Source: Muscardinus avellanarius (Eukaryota > Chordata > Mammalia > Rodentia > Gliridae). From it: a DNA stretch of 64,000 nt. Both the position numbers and the translations under genes were made by a program. The notes below the pieces were generated by a model. It saw only the letters and a list, made by a program, of their open reading frames with translations. It ran no database searches and had not been told where the DNA came from. Below, piece after piece: positions 30,058-41,550 of the stretch; the first letter of the stretch is position 1, and the number at the start of each line of letters is the position of its first letter. The stretch is from positions 19,632,592-19,696,591 of the forward strand of contig OY726578.1 of the NCBI GenBank assembly GCA_963383645.1, read 5' to 3'.

Positions 30058-30372
30058 ACTGAGGCCGTATGAGTTTGCTGGTGGCTGCTGTAACAGGTAG
30101 TCACCTGTTTCCTCCTAGGAGTTTCAGGGCGTGTCTTTGTCTTTGGCTCACGTCCCCGTATGCTCTCCTTCTGTATGTTCCCGTCCTAACATCCTCTTCT
30201 TATAGGGATACCCGCCATACTGGATCAGGGCCACCTGACGCCCTCGGTTAACCTTAACTATCTCTGATTGACTCTGTCCCCAAAGGCGGTCACTTTGTGG
30301 CATCCAGGGGCTAGGATTTCAACACAGGAGTTTGGGGGAGACGCGAGTCAGCCGCAAGCCATGGAGGGGTCA
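30058..30372 (-). mobile_element. MLT1-type MaLR LTR
   Basis: Reverse-oriented words GCTGCTGTAACAGG, TCCTAACATCCTCTTCTTAT, CATACTGGATCAGGGCC and GGATTTCAACACAGGAG match an MLT1 LTR nearly end to end. Confidence 0.7.
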
Positions 30373-30944
30373 CTACGGAGCAGAGGTGGGGGCCCATGGA
30401 GAACGGCGTCTTCATAGCAGACCACCCTGACGTTAGTGGCTTAGCAATGACTAATATTCAAATTATGGTTTTAAATGTTTCTGTGATTCAGTTCATTGAC
30501 ATATCAACTTTTCTCATGGATCTGTGAGTTTGGGCCTCGATGGCCCCTGAAACCCTCCTCCCCATGGGGAAGTGCTTTGACAGATAGAGGAGAGCAGGCT
30601 GGACAGAGTTTGACACAAAGCACAGGAAATAGAATCTAAGCCCCCCAGTTACACTCGTTTGGGGAGGCACAGTAGAGAATTAATAATGTGCTTTACCAGA
30701 CCTAGGTCTCTAAATCCCCTGGCTCTGGGGATGACTGCACTGATGTCCACGGGAGGCGGGGACCCCTCCAGGCCTCCCCTGAAGAGTGGCTGGTTGATCT
30801 GTCTGTCTGTCTGTCTCTTCGGAGTTCTGAAACCTGGTCCCAGCCTGTAGGGGAGCAAAGGATGGTGGGCCAATGGGGGGCATTGCTATTCAAAGGAAGA
30901 AACAGCCTTTCCAGAAAGCAACCCTGTGGCAACCAGGGAGCAGC
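30373..30944. other. unique sequence, partly AT-rich
   Basis: TGACTAATATTCAAATTATGG (in part, 30,448-30,470) is a small AT-rich island. A (CTGT)n run lies at 30,798-30,816. No gene is recognised. Confidence 0.4.
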
Positions 30945-31297
30945 TTCACGCACCTCTATTCCTCCCTCCATTTATCTATTCAGCCACCTCTCCACCCCCT
31001 AGTCACAGCCACCCATCTACTCACCCACCCACCCACTCAGCTTCCTTCCTTCCATCCATTTGTCCATCCTTCCTTTTACCCATCCATCCATCACCCTTCC
31101 ATAGTCCTTCCTCCCTTCCACACAGCATCCATGCATCCATGCATGCATCCATGCATGCATCCATCCATTCTTTTATCCATCTATCCACCCATCCATCCAT
31201 CCATCCATCCATCCATCCATCAATACTCTTATTCATCTTCCACCCATTCTTTCTTTCATCCATCCATTATTCTTTCTATCTATCTATCATCCATCCA

Positions 31298-31342
<45 letters not shown>

Positions 31343-33475
31343 TCACCTACTCACCTGTCCTCCTACCTGTTATTTCTTCATATGCTCACTCACCTACACA
31401 TCCATCTATCAATCATCCATCATCCATCCAGCATCCATCATCATCCATCCACCATCATCCATCATCCATCCATCATCATCCATCATCCATCCATCATCAT
31501 CCATCATCATCCATCATCCATCCATCATCCATCATCCATCCATCATCATCCATCATCCATCCATCATCATCCATCATCATCCATCATCCATCCATCATCC
31601 ATCATCATCCATCATCCATCCATCATCCATCATCCATCCATCATCCATCATCCATCCATCATCATCCATCATCCATCATCCATCCATCCATTATCCATCA
31701 TCCATCATCTATCCATCATCCATCATCCATCCATCCATCATCCATCTATCCATCATCCATCAATCATCCATCCATCCATCTATCCATCATCCATCATTGA
31801 TCAATCATCCATCATTATCCATCATCATCCATCATCTATCCATTATCCATTATCCATCATCTGTCATCCATCCATCATTTAGTCATCATCATTCATCATC
31901 CATCCATCATCCATCACCCAGCCATTATCCATCATCCATCATCCATCTATCATCCCTCCATCATCCATCATTCATCCATCATCATTCATCATCATCCATC
32001 CATCATCCATCATCCAACCACCTTCCATCATCCATCCATCATCTGTCCATCATCCATCCATCATCCATTAATCATCCATCCATCATCATCATCATCCATC
32101 ATCATCCATCATCCATCATCCATCCATCTATCATCCATCCATCATCCATCATCCATCATCCATCATCCATCCATCATCCATCATCCATCCATCATCCATC
32201 CATCATCCATCATCCATCATCCATCCATCCATCATCCATCATCCATCTATCATCCATCATTCATCCATCATTATCCATCATCCATCATCCATCTATCATC
32301 CATCATTCATCCATCATCATCCATCATCCATCTATCATCCATCATCATCCATCCATCATCCATTATCCATCCATCCATTATCCATCATCGATCAATCATC
32401 CATCCATCATCCATCCATCATCCATCATCCATCCATCCATCCATCCATCATCCATCATCCATCTATCATCCATCCGTCATCCATCATCATCCATCATCCA
32501 TCCATCATCATCCATCATCCATCATCATCCATCATCCATCATCCATCATCCATTCATCATCCATGCATCATCATCCATCATCCATCCATCCATTATCCAT
32601 CATCAATCATCCATCCATCATCCATCCATCATCATCCATCATCCATCATCCATCATCCATTCATCATCCATGCATCATCATCCATCATCCATCCATCATC
32701 CATCCATAATCCATCATCCATCAATCATCCATCCATCATCCATCCATCCATCATCCATCAATCATCCATCATCCATCCATCCATCATCCATCATTGATCA
32801 ATCATCCATCCAGCATCCATCATCATCCATCCACCATCATCCATCATCATCCATCATCCATCCATCATCACCCATCATCCATCATCCATCCATCATCCAT
32901 CATCATCCATCATCATCCATCATCCATCCATCATCCATCCATCATCCGTCATCCATCCACCATTTGTCTATCATCTGTCCATCCATCCATCATCCACAAT
33001 TCATCCATCATCTCATCATTCATCCATCCATCATCCATTATTCATTTAACCATCCATCCTCCATACATCCATCATCCACCCATCATTCATCCGTTCGTCC
33101 ATCCATTCATCCATCCATCTATCACCTATCCATCATCTGTCCGTCCATCCATCCATCATCTATCCATCTGTCCATCTGTCCATCCATCCATTCATCCATC
33201 CATTGTCCATCATCCATCCATTCACCCATCCATCCATCCCTCATCCATCCACCACTCATCCATCTGTCCACCCATCCCTCATCCACCACCCACCCACCTA
33301 CATATCCAACAGCCCATTCATTCACCTCCCCTCTTGTCTATCCATCTGTTCATGCACATACCCACCCATCCACACCTCCACACTCACGCATCCATCCATC
33401 TGTCTGTCTTTCATTCCATCCATCTTTCCATCCATCCATCCACCCATCTGCCCACTCATCTGCCCTCCCTAGTCT
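30945..33475. repeat. 2.5-kb CATC / CATCATC satellite
   Basis: Three zones are visible: mixed CATC and CTTC (30,945-31,300), an AT run (31,301-31,340), then a long CATC-ATC zone (31,420-33,120) where 4- and 3-base units mix, grading back to CATCTGTC/CACC variants. The long stop-free plus-strand frame (His/Pro/Ser/Ile) is only the repeat being read. Confidence 0.97.
31301..31340. repeat. (AT)n run
   Basis: An uninterrupted 40-bp AT run inside the CATC satellite. Confidence 0.97.
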
Positions 33476-33742
33476 CTACCCAGCTGCCCCACACCTGCAC
33501 CAGTGGTTTGCAAGATGACTTTCTGGGTACAGATGAGGACGGCCCTGGAGGCGGAGGGACAGAGAGCTGAGATTGGGAGGTCAGGGAGCCAGGTCCGCGG
33601 CGGCTGGGCGGCTGGGCGGCTGGCCTCCTGTCCACCAGCTTGACCTCCTCACACAGGTGCTGAGGAGGAGGCGGGACGCCCCTGTAAAGTGATCAGTGCT
33701 GGCCTGGGCTGAGGCGCATGCCCAGTGTGGGTGCTCTCTGAG
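33476..33742. other. unique sequence
   Basis: GC-rich; GGCTGGGCGGCTGGGCGGC repeats briefly at 33,601-33,622. Confidence 0.4.
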
Positions 33743-33936
33743 GTTTTTTTTGTTTTTTTTGGTACTGGGAATGGAACCAAAGGGCATTCTACCTCCGAAC
33801 TACACCCCTAGCCCTATGTTTTATTCTTTATTTTGAAACAAGGTCTCACTAAGTAGCTGAGGCTGGCCATGAACCGCCATCCTCCCATGTCAGCCTCCCA
33901 AGTACTGGGATTTCAAGTGTGTGTCACCACGCCTGG
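33743..33936 (-). mobile_element. MEN SINE
   Basis: It is complete apart from a shortened B1 middle. CTCTGAG flanks it (33,736-33,742 and 33,937-33,943). Confidence 0.92.
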
Positions 33937-33944
33937 CTCTGAGT

Positions 33945-34030
33945 ATTTTCTGATCACCTGCTGTGTGCCAAGTCTGACAGGACCCCCACCTGTCCTGTGG
34001 GTGAGGAGATGGAGTCCTGAGAGCCTGAGA
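33945..34030. mobile_element. ancient repeat fragment (L2/MIR class)
   Basis: CTGATCACCTGCTGTGTGCC resembles the common 'GAGCACCTACTATGTGCC' phrase. The family cannot be settled from so short a piece. Confidence 0.4.
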
Positions 34031-34369
34031 CTCTGAAATTATTTCTCTGCATAGAGCGTGTGTGGTCTCAATGCCGCCCACATCCATGATGCGTCCGCAC
34101 CTTGGAGGCCTGGGCGCCCCGAGGCTCAGCACTGCACCCTCGCCACCCCCAGTGAGGACTGACAGGAGGCTGTGGGGACCCCTCTGCCCTCCCTGCTCTG
34201 GAGGAATCCCTGAGCTCTTGAGACCTCAGCTTCTTCGCCTGCGGGCTGGGGCTGAGGAGGACCCTCACTCCTTCACGGGGCTCATAAACGGGTCGGGAAG
34301 TCACGGAGGCAGAGAAAGGGAGCCGAGTTAAGCTGGGCCCACCGTGTCCTCTCTGCAAAATCCGATCAT
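34031..34369. other. unique GC-rich sequence
   Basis: No repeat or exon is recognised. Confidence 0.4.
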
Positions 34370-34470
34370 TTATGCATTCAAAAAATGCTGCACATATTAT
34401 GTGTCTATTGTGTACCTGGACCAGAGCTCAGGATTGGGGATACAGAGACAACTGAGATAGACCCGCTGGG
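34370..34470. mobile_element. ancient repeat fragment
   Basis: TGTGTCTATTGTGTACCTGG and GATTGGGGATACAGAGAC resemble the same ancient 'TACTATGTGCCAGGCAC...GGGGATACAG' family. A small duplication, CTCAGGCACAGGGC, follows at 34,472-34,500. Confidence 0.45.
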
Positions 34471-34599
34471 CCTCAGGCACAGGGCCTCAGGCACAGGGCA
34501 GCCAACCCCGTCACTCATCACCAGGGACAGCGCTCCTGCCGTCTGGGAGGGCCGGGGCCTGCTGGCTCACTCATATAATTCTCCCTCCCGTAAATGATC

Positions 34600-34830
34600 C
34601 ACTTTCCAAATGACCTTCCCGCATCCCAAGGCCTCTGGGTACCGAGGCTGTTTCTCCAAATCCCAATAAATAAATACAGCAGATCCATGTGCTTCCGGGG
34701 ATTTTTATGGGCTGGCCTGCCGGGGAAATGGGCTGTTGGCCTCAGAGGCTGAACTGACCGAGGGAGCCGGGAGGTGATTAGTGTTGAGTGATGGGGGCAC
34801 TTGAAGTCTAATTACTGAGGAATGGGAGGT
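34600..34830. promoter_or_regulatory. candidate island
   Basis: CCCAATAAATAAATACAGC, GGGGATTTTTATGGGC and CTAATTACTGAGG lie in unique sequence. Confidence 0.35.
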
Positions 34831-35406
34831 GCTGGACTCCTGGGCACCCAGATTCACATGGTGGAAGGCATCTCCCTGGGGTTGCGGCTGGGGGGAGGCC
34901 GCGGGTCTCTGAGGGGACCCCGTTTCTTTGGAAGCTCGGCGTCCATCCTGCTGTCTTTGAGGGCTGACTCCTTATAGACGCTCCCTGGCTCCGGACGGAC
35001 TTAATGTCTCCGCACATTCCTCGTTCGATGAAAAGCACAGACGTAGAAAATGGGCGCGGTGTGTGTCGCTGGCCAGCATCCCAGCTCAGCTGCCGGCCGC
35101 CCTGCGTGATGACCGAGGGTGGAGGGCGTCCCGCTGGGCTGCGAACAGGCCCCATCGCGGGGGACTCCACACACCATCGCTACTGGGAGCACATCGCCTT
35201 CAGAGCAGCCGAAGGGAGGAAAATCTAAGTTGGACCAACCATCCTCCAGACCACCTGTGCATCTGTTGGTCCACAAGTCTCTCTCCCCACTCTGGTCTTG
35301 TCTCTCTGTCCATCCATCCATCCATCTGTCTGTCTGTCCGTCATCCAACCAACCAACATCACAGGAACTCCCATGATGCACCTGGGTTTGACACAGAGAT
35401 GCGGGA
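34831..35406. other. unique sequence with short CATC/CTGT run
   Basis: A small CATCCATC-CTGTCTGT run lies at 35,311-35,342. No gene is recognised. Confidence 0.4.
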
Positions 35407-36077
35407 GAGCCGGGTGTGGTGGCGCACACCTGGAATCCCAGTACCTGGGAGGCTGAGTCAGGAGGGTCAAAAGTTTAAGGCCACCCTCAGCCACTTAGCA
35501 AGGCCCTCCACAACTTGGCAAGGTGCTGCTTCAAAATAAAAAAGTAAAATAGGTGTGATGGCGCACACTTGTAATCCCCAGTACTTGGGAGGCTGAAACA
35601 GGAGGACCGCAGTTTGGTAGCCAGCTTTAGCTACTTAGTGAGGTCCTCCACAATTTAATGAAACCCAGTTTCAAAATAAAGAATAAACATAGGAGCCCGG
35701 CGTGGTGGTGCACGCTTGTAATCCCAGCATTTGGGAGGCTGAGACGGGAGGATTGTGGTTTGTGGGTGGCCTCAGTTACTTAGTGAGGCCCTTTGCGACT
35801 CAATGAGACCCTGTTTCAAAATAAAGAATAAAAACTAGGGCTGGGGGTGTAGCTTGGTGGTAGAATGCCCCTGGGTTCCATCTCCAGTACCACACACACA
35901 CACACACACAAAAAATAGGGCTGGGGTATAACTTGGAGGTAGAATGCTCCTAGGTTCAATTCTCAGTCACACACACACACACAAATAATAATAAATAAAT
36001 TTAAAAAATAGGGCTGGGGGTGTAGCTCAGAGGTAGAACGGCCTTGAGTTCAATTGTTAAAATTAAAAATAAAAAAA
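35407..36077 (+). mobile_element. triple nested SINE: three B1 halves then three ID halves
   Basis: Three B1 halves in a row (35,409-35,551; 35,552-35,690; 35,696-35,835) are followed by three ID halves in a row (35,838-35,893; 35,918-35,970; 36,011-36,056), the first two with CA tails. This order arises if each new SINE landed in the A-rich linker of the previous one. The centre-most B1-ID pair (35,696-35,893) is the best preserved, as expected for the youngest. Confidence 0.8.
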
Positions 36078-36479
36078 ATGCAGGAGATGGAAGAGGCCCT
36101 CTTATTAAAGTGGGTGCCTGGCAAACAGTTGGTGCCCCACGAGTGCTCGTCGCAAGGATGCAGGGTGCCAGCCGAATGTCGCAAGGCCGTGCCCTGCTCA
36201 CCATGAGGGCCGGCTGCACAGGAGCAGTGTGCAGTCTCCCGGGCCCCAGGTGGGGAGAGGCCGGGGCATTCGGCGTCCCTGCGCTGGGCCAGGGGACGGC
36301 CTCCTCTCGGTCTTTCCCTCCCCTGTTCCCCCAGTCCCCTAGAATCTAAGACCACATCACCCCTCCGCCCCGGCCCTCGGGGGCCCCTCCCTGGGGGAAG
36401 CCAGAGTCCTAGAGTATCTAGAAGGCTCTGGTGCTCAGTCCTCCCGCTCCCTCCTCACTGACCCTGCACGCCCCGGCCA
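36078..36479. other. unique sequence
   Basis: No repeat or exon is recognised. Confidence 0.4.
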
Positions 36480-36795
36480 TGCTCGGGACTGGTCCTGCCT
36501 CCAGGCCTGCGCACTTGAACTTGCAGACTCCTCTTCCAAAATGTCAGCATGCTTTCTGAAGTGCCTACCTGATCTTCCTCTGTGGCATCCATCTCTGCAG
36601 GCCTCTGAGCTGTCCGTCTTCTCCGCCTCTTCCAGGACCAGGATGTGTTTCTCTGTCCCCGATTATCCTCCATGGCTCCTCCTCCTCCTCCTCCTCCTCC
36701 TCCTTCTCTGGAGTTTTGGTTTCACGAGGGCAGATGTTAAACTTCTTTAATTCACCACTGTAATTTCAGTACCTGGAACAGTGGCTGAAATGTTT
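36480..36795 (+). mobile_element. L2 element
   Basis: GACTCCTCTTCCAAAATGTCA and TTCACCACTGTAATTTCAG..CCTGGAACAGTGG, in part, follow the L2 3' region. A CTC run (36,676-36,702) is embedded. Confidence 0.55.
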
Positions 36796-36796
36796 T

Positions 36797-36999
36797 CTTT
36801 TTTTTTTGTGGTCCTGGGGATGGGACCCAGGGGTATTCTACCTCCGATCTACACCCCCGCCCTCTTTTATTTTTATTTTGAAATAAGGTTTCACTAGGTT
36901 GATGAGAGTCTCACTACTTGCTGAGGCTGGACTCAAATCTCTGATCCTCCTGTCTCAACCTCCCAAGCACTGGGATTGCAGGTGTGCACCACCATGCTT
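36797..36999 (-). mobile_element. MEN SINE
   Basis: GTGGTCCTGGGGATGGGACC through GTGCACCACCATGCTT, moderately diverged. Confidence 0.92.
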
Positions 37000-37471
37000 A
37001 AACACATACACGCACTTTGTAACCGACCGCGGCTGGCGCAGTAGCCGGCACACAGCTTAGGACCAAATACTTGCTTAGCTAAACCTGAGGCCGAGTGACT
37101 ACCTCACGAGCCTAATGGGATAAGTATTGCCGAGCACAGGCGGGCAGGCCTCCGCCCCTGGACTCTTAGAGGTCTGCCAGGGTCCTATCTCAAGAGGTAA
37201 TTGGGCTGTGGGCAGAGGCAGGAACCCGCTGTCCACGCTGCAGAAGGGTAAATGTTAGACTGGGAATTAGGATTTAACCCGGAGGTGCCCCGGGGAGCCC
37301 TGGGACCCAGGGAGACAAGAGCGGGGCCCCGGGATGTCAGTGGTATCAGGACCCCCACGCATTCTCTGTCACGCCTTTGGAGATGATGTGGGCGCTTAGC
37401 TGGTCCAGGAGGGGACAGCAAGGGCCGGCAGCTGGGGACACTGGGGACGGAGAAGAGAGCCCGGCCCGCCA
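37000..37471. other. unique sequence
   Basis: No repeat or exon is recognised. Confidence 0.4.
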
Positions 37472-37504
37472 GGGGCAGGGGCAGGGGCTGGGGCTGGGGC
37501 TGGG
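37472..37504 (+). other. potential G-quadruplex
   Basis: Six GGGG runs separated by CA or CT in 33 bp satisfy the usual quadruplex rule. Confidence 0.6.
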
Positions 37505-37639
37505 AGAGGCCTCTGCCCGGCTGCAGAGACGCATTCACCCCCACCCCCAGCCCAGGCTCCAGAGGCAAGGGCAGCCACTTGGGGGCCCACCTACTCCCAA
37601 ATTCTACCCGCCAGGGTTTTAAAAACACGGCGATCCCAG

Positions 37640-38335
37640 TTCCCATCCTCTCCCTTCTTCTGATCTCTTAAAATTTTTTTTTTTATTATATATGTGTTTC
37701 TGACACGGAAAGACTCCCGGATACTTGACGAGCCATATATTAAGCGGCGTGGCAGCTGCAGTACCGCCAAGCGAAACAAAATACAAAATTTACAACAGTA
37801 AATTCTTCTCTCTTCAGGGTGGTTAATTATCTTAATTACTTTTATTATCTTTTATCTTTTAAGATCCTAAATTGCTTATTTCTGTCTCTCCTGCCAACGG
37901 CGACCATGTATCTTTTTCTGGCGCGTTCGGAGGACAGACCATCATACGCGCATCTTTCTGCGGAAATTTAAAAGAACTTTGATTTACACCCCGCTTCTCC
38001 TCGCGCTTTTAATTGGACCAACTCGAGAAAACAAAGTTACGTGAATTATCGGCCAGCAGTGGAGCGCGCGACCGGGTATGTGCCCACGTGCACGCGCACG
38101 CGCGCGCACACACACGCACGCACAGAACTCCAAATCTGACAAATGTCTTTCTTTTCTCTTTTTATACCCCCTCTTCTCTTCCCAGCGTTCTTTGTGTAAC
38201 ATGGGGAAAAACCATTTCTCTCCCGCAAATCTTAACTCCGAGAGAAGAATTATAGGCCTGGCAAACTGTCACGCGCACCCCGGGAAATGGAAAGGTGATT
38301 TGGTTTGAAATAAATCCATTCCCGGTTAACATTTT
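37640..38335. promoter_or_regulatory. candidate conserved island, the longest in the window
   Basis: About 700 bp of unique sequence is AT-rich (TGGTTAATTATCTTAATTAC; TTATCTTTTAAGATCC; GCGGAAATTTAAAAG) with embedded CpGs and no repeat. TAATTA occurs repeatedly near 37,823-37,840. The size and motif content suggest an enhancer; conservation is untested. Confidence 0.5.
38073..38125. other. alternating CA/CG tract, Z-DNA prone
   Basis: CACGTGCACGCGCACGCGCG is followed by CACACACACGCACGCAC, strict purine-pyrimidine alternation with many CpGs, inside the candidate island. Confidence 0.7.
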
Positions 38336-38526
38336 AAAGCAAAGGGAAAAAACCTCTGAGTACCTCCACCTGGGGATATTCGTGCTGGGGGCTTGAGGGC
38401 AGTGTGACCCCTGGAAGGCGGAGGCAGGAGCTCGGGTCTGAGCTGCGGCAGCCCTGGGGGCGAGGGGCTGGGCCCTAGCCAGGGCTTAGGGGAGGGCGGT
38501 GGCCCGAGACTGGAGGGGGCTCCAAG

Positions 38527-38585
38527 GTAGAGGGCTCGCCTAGCACGCACAGGCCCTGGGTTCAAGCCCCAGCACCGCAAACAAA
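38527..38585 (+). mobile_element. ID-type SINE fragment
   Basis: GGCTCGCCTAGCACGCACAGG and CCTGGGTTCAAGCCCCAGCACC, in part, retain the GCCTAGCACGCA segment of classical rodent ID elements, which the MEN ID halves lack. Confidence 0.7.
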
Positions 38586-38756
38586 ATCAAACCCACAAAC
38601 AACCCAGCTCAGCTTTTACAGATGACTCCAGGCTGGCGGAAGGAGGGGCCGTGATCCTGCCCCTAGAGCCTCTGGGTACAAAGGCGACCTGGGCTGTGCG
38701 GCTCACACTGCAGGTTACAGAGGGCGCGGTCCCCACGGTCACGCCGGGGGTGGGGG
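38586..38756. other. unique sequence
   Basis: No feature recognised. Confidence 0.4.
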
Positions 38757-38830
38757 CTTTGAACCTGCACGATCCTCCTGTCTCCGCCTCCCAAGCGCGG
38801 GGATTACAAGCGTGCGCCATCACGCCCGGC
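38757..38830 (-). mobile_element. young-type MEN SINE, B1 end only
   Basis: TTTGAACCTGCACGATCC through GCGCCATCACGCCCGGC, including the CTCCGCCTCCCAAGCGCGGG signature of the young subfamily. It is truncated. Confidence 0.85.
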
Positions 38831-39474
38831 AAGAGGTGGCTCTTTGAATACCGCAGGCCGGCGGGTGGGGTGCAGCCCATTTTCCCAAGGTGGTGCCCAG
38901 CTGGCCGCCCCTGCCCAGCCCACCCTGCTTGTTACCAGAGGCCCCCTCCATCCAGAGCAGGCAGGCCGCTCCCCGCTCTCTGGGCCCCTTCTCTTGGCCC
39001 GTGTCTGTGTCCGTGCTCTCCAGCTTGTCTGTCTGTCCGGCTCCTCTTGCCGGGTCCTCTCCTCCTTCCCTTCTTCTCGCTGACCCCCTGAATCCACTTC
39101 CCCTTCCAGACCCTTCCCTCCCAACTTTGGACGGACAGAGTGCCTCTGAATTTATCAGGGAGGAGGGATGGGGTGGGGAGGGCCGTGCTGACTCCGCTGC
39201 GGGCCCTCGGGGCCGAGGTCCTTCCTGGCGACCTGCTTTTTGCACAGCGATCCGGGTAGTGTGTGTGCGTGCCTGCGTGTGTGTGTGCACACGTGTATAC
39301 ATGTGTGTGTTCAGCGGTCTCCCCTGCGGGCAGGGCACCTGACCCTCATTTTGAGGGTGCCCCGGCCTCTCAGCCCCCAGGGATCACGGGCCAAGTAGGA
39401 GTGGAGGCGAGCGGGGTTTGGGACGGAGGGGCTGAGGCCTCTTCCGTCATGGTTCCCGGCGCGCAGGGAAACTG
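38831..39474. other. unique GC-rich sequence
   Basis: A GTGTGCGTGCC/TGTGTGCAC alternating stretch lies at 39,260-39,312. Open frames have no recognisable domain. Confidence 0.4.
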
Positions 39475-39560
39475 CATTTCCAACCTTGCTTAGCTCCGAT
39501 GACTTACATAGCAAAGCTGACGCTCCTCTTAGCTACCGAGCAGCTTTGAGGCGAGTCTGC
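39475..39560. promoter_or_regulatory. candidate small island
   Basis: TTGCTTAGCTCCGATGACTT, ATAGCAAAGC and TTAGCTACCGAGC are unique, with a TGACTTA AP-1-like word. Confidence 0.28.
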
Positions 39561-40499
39561 AGAGCGTTGGCGTCCACAGGTCCCGCGGCGGCACCCGCCT
39601 CGAGCTGCCTCACAGGAGCAGACGCCGACGACCAGGGGCCCGGGAGGAGCTGGGTCACCTGACCCGGACGCTCAGACCCCGGAGGTTCCGGGACGATGTC
39701 GTTTCTGAGAGATCGGGTTTAACAAAAGATCTTCTGAAAACTGATTTCACGGCTTTCCTTTAGCTTCTGAGATGTGGCTTCTGGAAAATTACAAGGACGT
39801 CCGTGGCTCGCATTACGATCCTCTCGGACAGGGCTGCTCTGAGCTTAAGGACATCTGTCCCTGTCACCAAGAAAGTATTTGGTCCGACACGGAGCGCGGG
39901 CTCGGGAAGCCACTCTGGTGGCTGGCTGGGTTCTCTCATCTCATCTCTTCCTGTAGAAACAAGAAGAACATTCCACGCGCCTGGAGCGAACAAGGGTTAG
40001 AATGGGAAAGAGGAGGAAGTAATATCGGTTTCAAGGCCCCCCACCCGCCCATCCCGGAGTGGCTCTACCCTGGCCGACTTCCTGGGGGCGGGTGGCGGAG
40101 CATGAGGTCTGTCTGTCTGTCCGGCTGGATTGGGAGTCATCTCTGGACTTTGAGGTAGGTCCTGAGACCTGTTCCAAGTTCACAGAGCTGGTGGTGAGGA
40201 CCCCAAATGAGCGAGGCCTTGCCTCCTGGTTCCCGGCCTGGGGAATCTGCCCCGGGGGGAACAGGAGCGTCCTGGGCCCGACTGGACACCCTCACATTTC
40301 ATAGAGAGGGCCCGGGTTCGGAGCTGGGAAGCTTGGCAGGGACACGTGGCTCAGAGCCCTGCCCGCCCTCCCTGGCGCCCCTGGCCGTCCTCAGCCGGTG
40401 GGGACCAGCCATGGCCGCGCCCTTGCCTCTGGCTGGGGCTTCCAGGACGGCTCTCTCCCATCTAAATCCACGCCCCCCTGCTTTTCACGGAAGCCCCGG
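39561..40499. other. unique sequence
   Basis: GAAAACTGATTTCACGGC and GTCTGTCTGTCTGTCC (40,108-40,123) are the only notable words. No gene is recognised. Confidence 0.4.
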
Positions 40500-40620
40500 G
40501 AGCAGCGGCACATATTTTTAGCCCGCGCCCCCTCTAGGGATAATGAGCCTCATACGTTTACTCCCCACTGAGTAAAACGCTCGGCACTTTAATTTTTCCT
40601 AAAATGTCTTTGAGTGTTCC
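40500..40620. promoter_or_regulatory. candidate island
   Basis: CATATTTTTAGCCCGC, GGGATAATGAGCCTCATACG and CTTTAATTTTTCCTAAAATG are unique and AT-rich. CTAAAAATA-like words could bind MEF2-type factors. Confidence 0.38.
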
Positions 40621-40839
40621 TGGGAGATGGAGGCCAGCGGAGAGGAGGGGCTCACCGGCCTCTCCTGCACCTGCCTTCTCTCCGGAGCCCCGGCCCACTC
40701 GGGGGCCCCGTGTGCGCGGCTGTGCGTCCAAAATGCACAGGGGGCACGGAAAAGGGATGAGGGCTCAGTTTGAAGACCCCGAGTTGCAACGTCCATAGGA
40801 CCGGGGTCCGGCAGCCTCTCCTCGTCCTCTCCTGGCCTG

Positions 40840-41060
40840 CCTGCCTCCCTCGGCTCTGGCCCCGCGCACCCCGGCCCGGGGCCTTTGCACTGGCTGGTCC
40901 CCTGCCAGGAGCAATTTCTCTAGAGGCCTGCACATCTCCCCTCCTCCTCCTTAAGCCACAGCTGGAAGGCCTCCTTCTCCCGCAGGGAACTGCCAAGCCG
41001 CCCGCCCCACCCGGCTCTGGAGCACAGTCTGCTCCCTCCTGTTTGCTGCTAGAGCGTTCA
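40840..41060 (+). mobile_element. L2 element
   Basis: GGGGCCTTTGCACTGGCTGG, CAGGAGCAATTTCTC and GGAAGGCCTCCTTCTCC follow the L2 phrase 'GGGCCTTTGCACTTGCTGTTCC'. Confidence 0.55.
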
Positions 41061-41082
41061 AACTCTATAAAAATAAAATGTA

Positions 41083-41292
41083 AGCCGGGCGTGGTGGCCC
41101 ATGACTGTCATCGCAGGACATGGGGGGGCCGAGATGGGAGGTTGACGGGTTAGAGGCCAGCCTCAGCAACTTAGTGAGACCCTGTCTCAAAATTTAAAAA
41201 AAGTAAAATAAAACAGAGCTGGGAGGGTATCTCAGAGGTAGAACGCCCCTGGGCTCAATCTCCAGGACCACAAAATTAATTAATTAATTAAC
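41083..41292 (+). mobile_element. MEN SINE with TTAA tail
   Basis: GCCGGGCGTGGTGGCCCATG through CTCAATCTCCAGGACC, tail (ATTA)n. Confidence 0.92.
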
Positions 41293-41307
41293 CAATAAAA
41301 GAAAAGA

Positions 41308-41505
41308 GGTGGGCGTGGTGGCACACGCTTGTCATCCCAGCATTCGGGAGGCTGAGACAGGAGGATCGCGGTTCCAGGACAGCCTCAGCTACTTAGTGAG
41401 GCCTCTGCAACTCAGTGAGACCCTGTTTCTAAATGAAGAATTAAAAAAAACTAGGGCTGGGGGTGTAGCTCGGAGAGAGAATGCCTCTGGGTTCCATCCC
41501 CAGTA

Positions 41506-41550
<45 letters not shown>

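Noticed and set aside
30873..33518. Plus-strand frame of 881 codons, the longest in the window
   Set aside because: It is the CATC/CATCATC satellite; composition alone explains the lack of stops. There is no domain and no splice or start context.
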